From: Gillisella terrae
GTDB taxonomy: Bacteria; Pseudomonadota; Alphaproteobacteria; Rhizobiales; Rhizobiaceae
Assembly (NCBI RefSeq): GCF_004801395.1
Contig: NZ_SSOA01000003.1
Span: 186,001-250,000 of the forward strand
Reading direction: 5' to 3'
DNA length: 64,000 nt
This document shows, in pieces, positions 34,191 to 43,471 of the stretch (its first letter is position 1; each line of letters starts with the position of its first letter). A model generated the notes under the pieces. That model did not search any database. It saw only the letters and a list, made by a program, of their open reading frames with translations, and had not been told where the DNA came from. A program made the translations under genes and the position numbers.

Positions 34191-34841
34191 ATGAGTATGC
34201 CGCTGGCCCACTATTTGAAGGATTTCTCTTCGCCCAAGCCGAGCATGCTTGTCTCTGACGCTATGGGTTTTGACGCAGATCCCTTTGGTCTGGATGACGG
34301 GCCAACGCTTGAACTGCCGCAACCAGATCCGGTCGATCTGGAGGCCGAGCGCAAACAGGCCTATTCTGAAGGATTCAACGCCGCATCAGAGCAGCTTTCT
34401 GCGCAACACGCTGAAGAGATCGCCGAGATTGAAGCGAGATATGCACAACAGCTTCAAGAAAAAGAAGAGGCACATCAGGCAGCTCTTGCACAGGTGATTG
34501 CCGAAGGGCTGGAAAAAATAGCAACCGCCATCGCCGAGACCGTTGGTGAGCAGGCGGTGACGGCTGTTGCGCCCTTTTTGGAGGAATCGCTGATTGAGAC
34601 GGCCCTGCACGATCTTTCGACACTGTTGAAGGAAGCCATTCTTGAGGGGGAGGCCAGCGTCGTCACGGTGCGCGGTCCTGAAGCGCTGTTTGAACGCCTG
34701 AGAATGCAGATGGACGGCCACGAAGGTCTTTTGCGCCACATCGATGCGCATGATCTGGATTTGACAGTTGACGTGCAAGACGCCGCGCTTGTTACACGTA
34801 TTTCGGCTTGGACTGCGAGCCTGAAGAAAGTTCTGGCATGA
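34191..34841 (+). CDS. Coiled-coil protein before motB, candidate FliH
   Basis: A 216-residue soluble protein. An acidic N-terminal region is followed by an Ala/Glu/Gln-rich coiled coil (~55-105, from EAERKQAYSEGFNAASEQL to ALAQV) and a C-terminal domain with the sequence pattern of HrpE/YscL/FliH proteins (ETALHDLSTLLKEAILEGEA, then TVRGPEALFERLR). FliH regulates the ATPase FliI; no other fliH is present in the window. ATG 34191 has AGGAG eight bases upstream (alternative ATG 34185). It overlaps motB by four bases. Confidence 0.7.
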   Translation: MSMPLAHYLKDFSSPKPSMLVSDAMGFDADPFGLDDGPTLELPQPDPVDLEAERKQAYSEGFNAASEQLSAQHAEEIAEIEARYAQQLQEKEEAHQAALAQVIAEGLEKIATAIAETVGEQAVTAVAPFLEESLIETALHDLSTLLKEAILEGEASVVTVRGPEALFERLRMQMDGHEGLLRHIDAHDLDLTVDVQDAALVTRISAWTASLKKVLA

Positions 34842-36124
34842 GCGACGCAGAAAATCATCACCACGGTAAAAACGAAGTCATCATCATCAAGCGTCATGGC
34901 GGCGGTGATCATGATGGTGCGCATGGTGGCGCTTGGAAAATTGCCTACGCTGACTTTATGACGGCGATGATGGCCTTCTTTCTGGTGATGTGGCTGGTCA
35001 ATGCCTCGAACGAGGCCACGAAAGCCTCAGTGGCCAGTTATTTTAACCCGATCAAGCTGTCTGATGAGAAGCCTTCACAACAGGGCAAGAAAAAGCCGGT
35101 TGATCAAGCGGAAGGTGAAGAGCAAAAGCAACGCTCTAAAATCAAGGCAGATGAGGCGCAGCTGGGCAAGGCTGCGGCGACCGGCGAAGACATGACCTCC
35201 ACATCGGGTGACAAGCCGGTTTATTCTGAAGCGGATCTGTTTGAAAATCCCTATTCGGTTCTTGCAGAAATTGCGCAGGAAGTTGGCCAGCAGGCCAATG
35301 TCAGCGCGAAGGGCGAGGGTGGTGCCAGTGATTCCGGCCCATCAACCGGTGCCTCTGGCGGTGAGGCCTATCGCGATCCATTTGATCCGGATTTCTGGAG
35401 CCAGCAGCGCCAGACGGTTGATGCCAAGCCCGGAAAGCAGACGCCTTCCGATGTCACCATGGTTGAAAAGAACCCCGATGTGGCGTCCGATCCAAATGCC
35501 AAAACCGCCGTCTCCAGTGCTGCTGACGTGAGTGCGCAAAACGCCAATGACAAGCAGGCGGTGAAAGGCAACGAGCAGCAGGCCGCTCTTGTCACGCCCA
35601 AACCGCGTCCTGATAGCAAAGCGCAACAGGCCCAGGATGAAGCCAAGAAGGCGGATGAGCAAAAGCAGGCCGATGAGCTGAAAGAGCAAATTGTGCAGCA
35701 GATGACGGGCGTTGTGGGCAAGCTTGCGGAAGGGTTGATCGTAACCCCTGCCGAAGGTGGTTTGCTGGTGACGTTGAGCGATCAAAATGATGATCAGATG
35801 TTCAACATTGGCTCTGCCGTGCCAAGCAAAGAAATGGTGCTGGCGATGGAAAAGATCGGAAAGTTGCTGGCTGAGCGCAAGGGTGCGGTTCTTATTCGAG
35901 GCCATACGGATGGCCGGCCGTACAAGGGCCCCGATAATGACAACTGGGGTCTCTCCATGGCGCGTGCGCATGCGGCCTATTACATGCTGGTGCGCGGCGG
36001 GTTGAATGAGCAGCGGATTACGCAGGTGTCTGGCTTTGCCGATCGTCGTCTGTTGAAGCCGGATGATCCTTATGCGGCCGCAAACCGCCGTATCGAGATC
36101 CTCGTGCAGGGGGATCAGAAGTAA
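34838..36124 (+). CDS. motB: Flagellar motor stator protein MotB
   Basis: A 428-residue stator protein. A His-rich N-terminus precedes the single transmembrane helix, with the proton-binding Asp39 in YADFMTAMMAFF. A ~220-residue Ala/Lys/Gln-rich linker follows, then a C-terminal OmpA-like peptidoglycan-binding domain (LIRGHTDGRPYKG, then MARAHAAYYMLV and ANRRIEILV). The long linker is typical of rhizobial MotB. The start at 34838 overlaps the preceding stop; the frame is open to 34808. Confidence 0.96.
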   Translation: MSDAENHHHGKNEVIIIKRHGGGDHDGAHGGAWKIAYADFMTAMMAFFLVMWLVNASNEATKASVASYFNPIKLSDEKPSQQGKKKPVDQAEGEEQKQRSKIKADEAQLGKAAATGEDMTSTSGDKPVYSEADLFENPYSVLAEIAQEVGQQANVSAKGEGGASDSGPSTGASGGEAYRDPFDPDFWSQQRQTVDAKPGKQTPSDVTMVEKNPDVASDPNAKTAVSSAADVSAQNANDKQAVKGNEQQAALVTPKPRPDSKAQQAQDEAKKADEQKQADELKEQIVQQMTGVVGKLAEGLIVTPAEGGLLVTLSDQNDDQMFNIGSAVPSKEMVLAMEKIGKLLAERKGAVLIRGHTDGRPYKGPDNDNWGLSMARAHAAYYMLVRGGLNEQRITQVSGFADRRLLKPDDPYAAANRRIEILVQGDQK

Positions 36125-36125
36125 G

Positions 36126-37472
36126 GTGAGGATCTTCAGCCCATTCCGGCTATCGAAGTTGCTATTGTGTGGCGTTGCCATGGTGCTGAATGCTGTCAGC
36201 GTCATGGCTGCTGACCAGGCGGCCGGTAGCGACAATCTACCGCCCTATCTCATGGTGCGGTCGTTGCAGTTTGTGCAGGATTCTGTGGTCATGGGAGATC
36301 ACTCTGCGGCTGACATGCAGCGGTTTGTTCTTGCAAAGATTGACAAGAGGCTCCGCGCTGCTGACCCGTCCGAGTTCCGGGATCCGCGCAATGTGGATGC
36401 GGCGCTGATTTACACCATGAGCGGTGGCAATCCCGCGACACTGGAATACCTTGTATCGCGCGACGTTGATGGTCATTTTGACAATCGCGTCACGGAAGTC
36501 TTGCGCAAATACCTCAGCGGTAAAGGGGTTCTTATTACCAATACTCTGGCCGATATGGTCGGAATCTACAAGAATACGCGGATTGGTGCTTATCTTGCGC
36601 TTGTTGCAGGCAATGTGACCTTGGTGAAAGACCCGGCTGGCGCGCTGAAATTTTATGATATGGCTCGTCTATTGACGCCGGGGACGATTGTGGAGGAGGC
36701 GGCGCTTCGTCGCTCGTTCTCTCTGGCCATCGAGACTGGTCAGGTTCAAAAAGCGATGAAATACGCCAATCGTTATGCGCGCCGCTTTCTGCATTCGCCT
36801 TATGCAAACCAGTTTGCGGATATGCTGGTGCAATTGATTGTCGACCATTTCAAGCAAATGGACGAGCAGGATGTTCTGGCAACCCTGGCGACAATGGACC
36901 CGGCACGACAACGCGAGATTTATTTGCGCATTGCGCGGCGCGCGTCAATAAACGGCAATCCGGAGCTTGCGGCGCTGGCGGCCGACCGTGCGCAGGCCTT
37001 GGCTGGCTTGCCCGGCGGAACCGATCCACAGGCGCTTCTCTATGGTGGTCTGGCGCTCATTCCAACCACAGATGTGCGCAGCGCACTCAAGACAATTGAG
37101 GGTCTGAAAGAAAGCGAGCTTTCAGATTCTGACAAGGCACTTCTCGCAGCAGCCCGCAAGGTCGCGGAGGACATTGTGACCTTGCCGACGGCTGCACCCG
37201 CTGTGGAGGCACCACCTGCTGAACCCAAGCCTGAGGTATCTGCGCCCAGTGCGGGAGCAGATGTTCAGCAGGATCCCACGGCACCTCAGGCTTCTAAGGT
37301 GCAGGCGGCGGCGCAACCGCCCCAGCAAGGCCAGTTACAACGCCAGTTACAGGGCCAACCCGTTGTGACGGACAGTCCAAAGCCGGATCCCGCCTTTGAC
37401 GCTTTCTTGAGCAATGGCCGTAGCAAGCTTGATGAAATTGATAACCTTTTAAAACGCAGGGGTGGAGAATAA
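36126..37472 (+). CDS. motC: Periplasmic chemotaxis/motility protein MotC
   Basis: A 448-residue protein starting at GTG 36126 directly after motB. A signal peptide (FRLSKLLLCGVAMVLNAV..., cleavage near VMAADQ) precedes a long helical periplasmic domain; the C-terminal ~110 residues are Pro/Ala/Gln-rich. In Sinorhizobium, MotC binds MotB and is needed for rotation. The frame is open further upstream inside motB, but the signal peptide fixes the start. Confidence 0.88.
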   Translation: MRIFSPFRLSKLLLCGVAMVLNAVSVMAADQAAGSDNLPPYLMVRSLQFVQDSVVMGDHSAADMQRFVLAKIDKRLRAADPSEFRDPRNVDAALIYTMSGGNPATLEYLVSRDVDGHFDNRVTEVLRKYLSGKGVLITNTLADMVGIYKNTRIGAYLALVAGNVTLVKDPAGALKFYDMARLLTPGTIVEEAALRRSFSLAIETGQVQKAMKYANRYARRFLHSPYANQFADMLVQLIVDHFKQMDEQDVLATLATMDPARQREIYLRIARRASINGNPELAALAADRAQALAGLPGGTDPQALLYGGLALIPTTDVRSALKTIEGLKESELSDSDKALLAAARKVAEDIVTLPTAAPAVEAPPAEPKPEVSAPSAGADVQQDPTAPQASKVQAAAQPPQQGQLQRQLQGQPVVTDSPKPDPAFDAFLSNGRSKLDEIDNLLKRRGGE

Positions 37473-37474
37473 TT

Positions 37475-39067
37475 ATGGCTGTTACCGTTTCATCGCCAAA
37501 AGCTTCAGACATTCCGACAGCCTACCCTGGTTCGCGCACGGAGCCGTCCTCGGCCCCAAGCGGCGGCTTTCGCTCGGCGCTGGAGGGTACATCCGCAGCA
37601 CGTGAGCGGGGAAAGCGCGCTTCGGACGATGATGATCAGCAGGCGGAGGCTACACGCACCGCGGGCGATGCCCAAGATCGCGCAAAGAGCGAAGACAACC
37701 CCAAGCTGACCATCACTGCCGCCTGGAATAAAAAGAGTGATGATACTGTTGCTTCAGGGAAAACAACGCAGTTGAACGTTGATGCGCAGACGGCTGATGT
37801 TGCCGGTTCCGCCAAAGATGCTGCGACCACTCTTGCGGAGCTGGTGGCAGCCATGACGAAGACTGATGATGCCAGCGCCATCAATAAGGATGCAGTCAAT
37901 AAGGATGCGACAGACGACGCTGCGAACAAGACCCCGGTAAAGCCGGGCGACAAGGATAATAATCAAATTGCGGCGCGTGCAGCGGCCGAGCAGGTCGTAG
38001 AAGCTGTGATGGCTGGAGCGGACGGTGCGAAGCCGACTGTAAAATTGCCATCGAACACCAAAACTGAGGCGAAGGATGCGGACGACGGCTCCAAACCCGC
38101 GCTTTCTCAGAAGGATGCCATCCCGGGTGCCCAGGACGTGTTGTCCTTGCTGGTCCAGGCGGCTCCAACGCAAACCGCAGTGCTGCCACAGCAGATCACA
38201 CCGGCAGCCGATGGTCAGACAAAGCAAACTGTTGGCGGAAAGCTGAAAGACGGACTTGAGGCAAAAGTGGGCAATACCGTTCTTGGCAAGGCTTCGGATG
38301 ATGTAGCCCAGCCAACAGCTGCGGCAACACCAACATTGCGCAGCAGTGCCGCGGATGCATTGCATATGGTGACAGCGGACAGCCCCGATCGAGTTGGCAA
38401 AGAAAGTGACTCATTGAAGGCCGCAGATTCTGCCACTCTTCGAAATTCAGCCATGATGCAAACGGTCGAGGTCGTTGATAGCCGACGGATCATTGCGCCG
38501 GTGAGCACCAGCAATGGCGCGAATATTGCCGCGACCATGACGGGCGACAGTGAGTGGTCGTCTGTCCTGCGCAGCCACGCAGCAAGCGATGTGGATATCC
38601 CGGACAGGCTGACAACTGATAAGACACTGAATACGTTGACAATCAAAATGACACCGGAAAGCCTTGGCACGGTCACGGCGAATTTGAAGATGGTGGATGG
38701 TCAACTCACCGTCAGCCTCGTGGTCGAGAACGGAACGGCCTATCGTAAACTGCACGAGGACCATGGCGACTTGATCAAATCGCTCAAATCGCAAGGACTG
38801 AGCGTTGATCAGATTCAGATCAGTATTGCCAGCCCGGAAAAATCGAGCAGTGACACCGCGCAGAACAACAGCCAGAATCAGCCAAACAATCAGAGCCTTG
38901 CACAGCAGAACAGCAATGGGCAAAATCATGCTGGCCATCGCCAGCAGACCCGGGCATCATTTGATAACTTTGGGCAACCGTCTGGAGGGATGGCCGATGA
39001 CGCAATGTCTCCTGGTGCGTCTGGCGCAGGCAATAGCGGTTCTGGCTCTGGTCAGCTTTACCTCTAA
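37475..39067 (+). CDS. fliK: Flagellar hook-length control protein FliK (formerly MotD)
   Basis: A 530-residue protein with a long, low-complexity Ala/Asp/Lys/Thr N-terminal part and a compact C-terminal FliK domain (TLTIKMTPESLGTVTANLKM, VDGQLTVSLVVENGTAYRKL), then a Gln/Asn/Ser-rich tail. It measures hook length and triggers the FlhB substrate switch. The last 71 bp overlap the next gene in another frame. Confidence 0.9.
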   Translation: MAVTVSSPKASDIPTAYPGSRTEPSSAPSGGFRSALEGTSAARERGKRASDDDDQQAEATRTAGDAQDRAKSEDNPKLTITAAWNKKSDDTVASGKTTQLNVDAQTADVAGSAKDAATTLAELVAAMTKTDDASAINKDAVNKDATDDAANKTPVKPGDKDNNQIAARAAAEQVVEAVMAGADGAKPTVKLPSNTKTEAKDADDGSKPALSQKDAIPGAQDVLSLLVQAAPTQTAVLPQQITPAADGQTKQTVGGKLKDGLEAKVGNTVLGKASDDVAQPTAAATPTLRSSAADALHMVTADSPDRVGKESDSLKAADSATLRNSAMMQTVEVVDSRRIIAPVSTSNGANIAATMTGDSEWSSVLRSHAASDVDIPDRLTTDKTLNTLTIKMTPESLGTVTANLKMVDGQLTVSLVVENGTAYRKLHEDHGDLIKSLKSQGLSVDQIQISIASPEKSSSDTAQNNSQNQPNNQSLAQQNSNGQNHAGHRQQTRASFDNFGQPSGGMADDAMSPGASGAGNSGSGSGQLYL

Positions 39068-39578
39068 GGCAGGCTTTGCTGCGGCCCCTGCGGGGCTTTG
39101 TGAGCGAGAAATCAGCCGTGCAGCCATCAAATATGGTATCCCCGAAGGCATCCTCTATTCTGTTGGATTAACAGAAACGGGGCGCAAGGGCTCACTCCAG
39201 CCCTATGCCCTCAATGTCGAGGGGCTACCACTTTTTCCCGGCTCGTTGAATGAGGCCTTGCGGACCTTTCATCTTGCCAAAGACATGGGTGGAAAACTGA
39301 TTGATATAGGTTGTATGCAGATCAATTACCTCTATCATCACGAAAATTTTCGCTCAGTGGAAGAGATGTTTGATCCAAAACTTAACGTGGAATACGCCGC
39401 CGAGTTTCTCTCAAAACTGCACAAGAGGCACGAAACCTGGACCATGGCTGTGGCACGGTATCATGCCGGGCCGAACAATAATCCGGCTCAAAAGCAGTAT
39501 GTGTGTCGGGTTATCAGCAATCTGGTTGCCACTGGTTACGGCAACTGGACGGCGAGTGCGCGTCAATTTTGTCAGTGA
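38997..39578 (+). CDS. Lytic transglycosylase (SLT fold), probable rod-penetration enzyme
   Basis: A 193-residue exported protein: signal peptide (LVRLAQAIAVLALVSF..., end near FAAAP) and a lysozyme-like SLT domain with the likely catalytic Glu60 (GLTETGRKG), then DIGCMQINY and ARYHAGPN. GGAGGG lies just before ATG 38997, and the signal peptide is encoded within the overlap with fliK, so the overlap is real. It likely cuts peptidoglycan for rod assembly, replacing the muramidase domain missing from the FlgJ-like protein at 49.8 kb. Confidence 0.87.
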   Translation: MTQCLLVRLAQAIAVLALVSFTSKAGFAAAPAGLCEREISRAAIKYGIPEGILYSVGLTETGRKGSLQPYALNVEGLPLFPGSLNEALRTFHLAKDMGGKLIDIGCMQINYLYHHENFRSVEEMFDPKLNVEYAAEFLSKLHKRHETWTMAVARYHAGPNNNPAQKQYVCRVISNLVATGYGNWTASARQFCQ

Positions 39579-39915
39579 AAAACGTCCGTGCTGGCGGACA
39601 AATCGGGATGCATCGTCATCGATATGTTGGTGCGTTGTCAGCAAACACAACCATAAGCCTATTGCCCGTCGAAAAAATGACAAAAATAAAACGCATTTTG
39701 GACCGTGACAGGCACTGATTTTGGTCATGCATTGACCGTTGCCGTTAACCTTTTTGATGTCTAAATTGTGCCGAGTTTGAGCATGTGACACAAGATGTGG
39801 TGCAAATCACCCCTCAAAGGTTAAGCAACTATTAATAACTATCATTAACTTTCCACAGTTGTCGTTCAGAGCCGCGATTCGTACCCATTGACGTGTAGAA
39901 ACACCACACTGATTC
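39579..39915. promoter_or_regulatory. Upstream region of ftcR
   Basis: About 340 bp without a convincing gene. The part from 39725 is AT-rich with several GTTAA/TTAAC steps (for example GTTAAGCAACTATTAATAAC) and should include the ftcR promoter. I cannot define the boxes. Confidence 0.4.
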
Positions 39916-39927
39916 GGAGGCGGACGA

Positions 39928-40599
39928 ATGATCGTAGTGGTTGATGAGCGCGAGCTCGTTAAAGACGGTTACACGTCATTATTTGGACGTGAAGGCATAC
40001 CATCAACCGGGTTTGATCCGGTTGAATTTGGCGAATGGGTTGCATCTGCAGCTGATTCAGACATTGCAGCAGTCGAGGCATTTTTGCTTGGTCAAGGAGA
40101 TCGCACAGCCGATCTTCCGCGTGCCATTCGAGATCGCACGACAGCACCGGTGATTGCAGTCAGCGATCATCCTTCGTTGGAGGCAACGCTTGCGTTGTTC
40201 GACAGCGGCGTGGATGACGTTGTGCGCAAGCCAGTGCATCCAAGAGAGATCCTGGCACGGGCGGCGGCTATTCGGCGCCGGTTGAAGGCTGTGGCCAATT
40301 ATTCGGAAATTGGCGCAATTCGCGTCTATTCCGATGGGCGCGACCCGGAAATTGATGGTGAGATTTTTGCTTTGCCACGCAGAGAGCGTCGCATTCTGGA
40401 ATATCTTGTCACCAACCGTGGACGTCGTGTTTCCAAATCGCAAATCTTCAATGCGATTTATGGCATCTTCGACGAAGAAGTTGAAGAAAATGTGGTTGAA
40501 AGCCACATCAGCAAGTTGCGTAAAAAACTGCGCAAGAAGCTCGGTTTCGATCCTGTCGATTCCAAGCGCTTCCTTGGTTACTCCATTGATTGGAAATAA
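39928..40599 (+). CDS. ftcR: Flagellar transcriptional regulator FtcR/Rem (OmpR-type)
   Basis: A 223-residue regulator with an N-terminal receiver domain and a C-terminal OmpR-type winged helix (~140-220: [40 protein letters not shown]). The phospho-acceptor Asp expected in strand 3 is replaced: the segment reads [11 protein letters not shown] with Glu50 at that place, while the conserved Lys (VRKPVHP) remains. This fits the known orphan, phosphorylation-independent Rem/FtcR activators of rhizobial and Brucella flagellar genes. Ribosome site GGAGG at 39916. Confidence 0.93.
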   Translation: MIVVVDERELVKDGYTSLFGREGIPSTGFDPVEFGEWVASAADSDIAAVEAFLLGQGDRTADLPRAIRDRTTAPVIAVSDHPSLEATLALFDSGVDDVVRKPVHPREILARAAAIRRRLKAVANYSEIGAIRVYSDGRDPEIDGEIFALPRRERRILEYLVTNRGRRVSKSQIFNAIYGIFDEEVEENVVESHISKLRKKLRKKLGFDPVDSKRFLGYSIDWK

Positions 40600-40726
40600 T
40601 ATTTTGGCGGTTCGCCGCCAAAATTTCTGGCCTTGCATTCAATTTGCCATAAGCGTTCACTGAAACAGCTTCACGCAAGGCCCATTTCATAATCTTCTCA
40701 CACGACGATCGAATTGGGGACGTGGC

Positions 40727-41989
40727 ATGAGCCTTTCAGGCAGTATGAATTCAGCCGTATCTGGTTTGCAGGCGCAGTCCAGCAAATTGAGTACAGTGGG
40801 CGACAACGTCGCAAACGCCGATACAACAGGCTACAAGCGAGTCGAAACTGCGTTTTCCAGTCTTGTTGTTGGCTCTGCCGGATCAGGCAGTTACAATTCC
40901 GGTGGCGTGCAAACCACGACCACCCAGACAATTTCGCAGCAAGGTTCCTACCTGTCCACGACATCCGCCACGGATCTTTCGATCAAGGGTGACGGATATT
41001 TTGTGGTTCAGAACAACCAGGGCGACATTTTCCTGACGCGTGCCGGCGATTTCAAGCAGGATGCGAGGGGTTATCTCGTCAACTCTGCTGGCTATACCCT
41101 TTTGGGCTACTCTTATGCCAATGGTGAGCCAGCATCCGTTATCAACGGTTTTGATGGCCTGCAACCTGTGAAGGTTAACCTGGACAAGGGGCTTGCGACA
41201 GCGACCACCGCAGGTACAATTTCGGCGACCCTGAACTCGTCGAAGCCTGTGCACACGGGCAATGCTCCATCGAACAACGTTGCGACATCAACCTATACGG
41301 ACAAAAGTTCGATGGTTGCGTACGACGCCTTTGGTAACTCGGTACTGTACGACATTTACTACACGAAGACGGCCAACAATGAGTGGAGCGTTGACGTTTA
41401 CCGCAATTCTGATGCAACGCCAGGCTCGGGTTTCCCTTACAGCACGCTGTCTGTTGCGCATCAGGACATCAAATTTGATGCAACCCAGAAGCTTGATGCT
41501 GCCAGCCCGAAAACTCTGACGCTCTCGGACACGCATATTATACCGACACTGGGAATTACGCTCGATCTGAGCTCGATGACCCAGAGTAATATTTCGTTCA
41601 GCTCGCAGGGCACATTGAATGGTAACAAGGCCAGTGCTGGCGGCACCATTAGCATCGACAATAAGGGGAGCATCACCTCGACGAGTTCCGATGGTGTTGT
41701 TTCGAGCCTTTACAAGGTGGCCATGGCCAATGTGGCCAGCCCGGACAATCTCAAGTCTGTGAGTGGTACGGCTTATCAGGTCACGGCGGCTGCGGGAACA
41801 GTTGTGGTCGGCTTTGCCAACACTGGCAGTTTCGGCACCATCAATTCCAGAACGCTTGAAGCATCCAACGTCGATCTTGCTTCCGAATTGACAAACATGA
41901 TCCAATCTCAGCGTAGCTACAGCGCCAACTCCAAGGTGTTCCAGACGGCTGCTGATATGTTGGATACTCTTATCAGTTTGAAGCGTTAA
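40727..41989 (+). CDS. flgE: Flagellar hook protein FlgE
   Basis: A 420-residue hook protein. N-terminal signature MSLSGSMNSAVSGLQAQ, then VGDNVANADTTGYKR; C-terminal TNMIQSQRSYSANSKVFQT. Length is normal for rhizobia. First gene of the hook-filament operon, ~130 bp after ftcR. Confidence 0.97.
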   Translation: MSLSGSMNSAVSGLQAQSSKLSTVGDNVANADTTGYKRVETAFSSLVVGSAGSGSYNSGGVQTTTTQTISQQGSYLSTTSATDLSIKGDGYFVVQNNQGDIFLTRAGDFKQDARGYLVNSAGYTLLGYSYANGEPASVINGFDGLQPVKVNLDKGLATATTAGTISATLNSSKPVHTGNAPSNNVATSTYTDKSSMVAYDAFGNSVLYDIYYTKTANNEWSVDVYRNSDATPGSGFPYSTLSVAHQDIKFDATQKLDAASPKTLTLSDTHIIPTLGITLDLSSMTQSNISFSSQGTLNGNKASAGGTISIDNKGSITSTSSDGVVSSLYKVAMANVASPDNLKSVSGTAYQVTAAAGTVVVGFANTGSFGTINSRTLEASNVDLASELTNMIQSQRSYSANSKVFQTAADMLDTLISLKR

Positions 41990-42013
41990 TCGTTACAATG
42001 TAAAGGCAGTATC

Positions 42014-43468
42014 ATGACGCTCTCGACTACTATGAACACGGCAAATGGAATTTTGGGCAACTCCAGCACCCAATCGCAGGTGGTGTCCAAGAATATTTCC
42101 AATTCCCAAACTGTGGGCTATGTAAAGCGTGATGCTGTCACCGTTGTGAACGCCACGGGTGGGTCTACGGTCAAGATTATCCGCGCTGAGGATGTTGTTT
42201 TACAAAAACAAATGCTCACGGGGCAGTCTACAGCCGAAGGCCAGGCGACGCTCAACAAGGGGCTTGACCAGTTAAAGGCCCTTCTTGGTGGCAATGATTA
42301 TGACTTGGCACCAAGCACCTATATCTCCAAACTCCAGACGGCCCTGCAATCTTACGCAGCGCAGCCGAGTGAGACAACTCTTGCTCAGACGGCTGTGAGT
42401 ACAGCTCAGGATCTCGCCAATTCGATTACGGCGACATCACAGGGGATTGCCAAGATCCGTGTTCAGGCAGATACGGACATCAAGGGTGGCGTTGATAGTC
42501 TAAATGATTTGCTGTCGCAGTTCATGACGGTGAACGAAGCTGTCATCAAGGCAAAGGCCGCGGGCGAAGACCCAAATGATGCCCTTGATCGTCGCGATAA
42601 GCTGGTTTCGGATATTTCCAAGCTCGTTGGCGTGTCAAAGACCGAACGCCCTAATGGCGACATGGCCCTTTACACCAATGAAGGCACTGTGCTGTTTGAT
42701 AAAATTCCGCGTTCAATAACCTTCGATCCACGGGGATCTTACGGCGCTGGCATTGCGGGCAACTCGGTCTATATCGATGGTGTTCCTCTGAAGGCGGGCG
42801 TTGGTGGCAATACATCTGCGCAAGGCTCATTGGCAGCAAACCTGCAAATTCGCGACACGATTGCACCTCAGTTTGAGCAGCAATTGGATGAAACATCCCG
42901 TTCGCTGATTTCGATGTTTTCTGAAAAAGAAAAAGCCACGGGCAATAATCCCATGCCTGGTTTGTTTACCTGGCAAAATGGAACAACGCCACCGGCTGGC
43001 GCGCTTCAACCAGGCATTTCGGCAACCTTTGCTGTCAATCCGGCTTATGTGAAGGAGCAGGGTGGAGATCCTGTTCGATTGCGCGATGGCGGTGTCAATG
43101 GCGCATTGTATAAATGGAATACTGACAATACCGCCAGTTATTCTACTCTTCTTAACGGTTATGTGGCGGCTTTTGATACAAAGGTCGGCTTTGATGCAAC
43201 GGTTGGTTTGGAAAGTTCTGCTACGGTAGGCAAATATGCCGCAAGCTCCGTTGGCTGGCTTGAGGCTTATCGTTCAACCGCGGATTCGGCCAACGAGACA
43301 AAAGCGGCACTGTCGCAAAGGGCCACTGAGGCCTATCAGAATAAGACCGGCGTGAGCCTCGACGAGGAATTGTCGAAAATGCTGGATATTGAACAATCTT
43401 ATAAAGCATCAGCCAAACTGATCAGTACCGTTGATGAAATGCTGAAATCGCTCCTGGGGATCGCGTAA
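42014..43468 (+). CDS. flgK: Hook-filament junction protein FlgK (HAP1)
   Basis: A 484-residue junction protein: N-terminal STQSQVVSKNISNSQTVGYVKR and C-terminal SLDEELSKMLDIEQSYKASA with IDxLL-like end. The middle domain is reduced compared with enterobacteria. Confidence 0.95.
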   Translation: MTLSTTMNTANGILGNSSTQSQVVSKNISNSQTVGYVKRDAVTVVNATGGSTVKIIRAEDVVLQKQMLTGQSTAEGQATLNKGLDQLKALLGGNDYDLAPSTYISKLQTALQSYAAQPSETTLAQTAVSTAQDLANSITATSQGIAKIRVQADTDIKGGVDSLNDLLSQFMTVNEAVIKAKAAGEDPNDALDRRDKLVSDISKLVGVSKTERPNGDMALYTNEGTVLFDKIPRSITFDPRGSYGAGIAGNSVYIDGVPLKAGVGGNTSAQGSLAANLQIRDTIAPQFEQQLDETSRSLISMFSEKEKATGNNPMPGLFTWQNGTTPPAGALQPGISATFAVNPAYVKEQGGDPVRLRDGGVNGALYKWNTDNTASYSTLLNGYVAAFDTKVGFDATVGLESSATVGKYAASSVGWLEAYRSTADSANETKAALSQRATEAYQNKTGVSLDEELSKMLDIEQSYKASAKLISTVDEMLKSLLGIA

Positions 43469-43471
43469 GTC

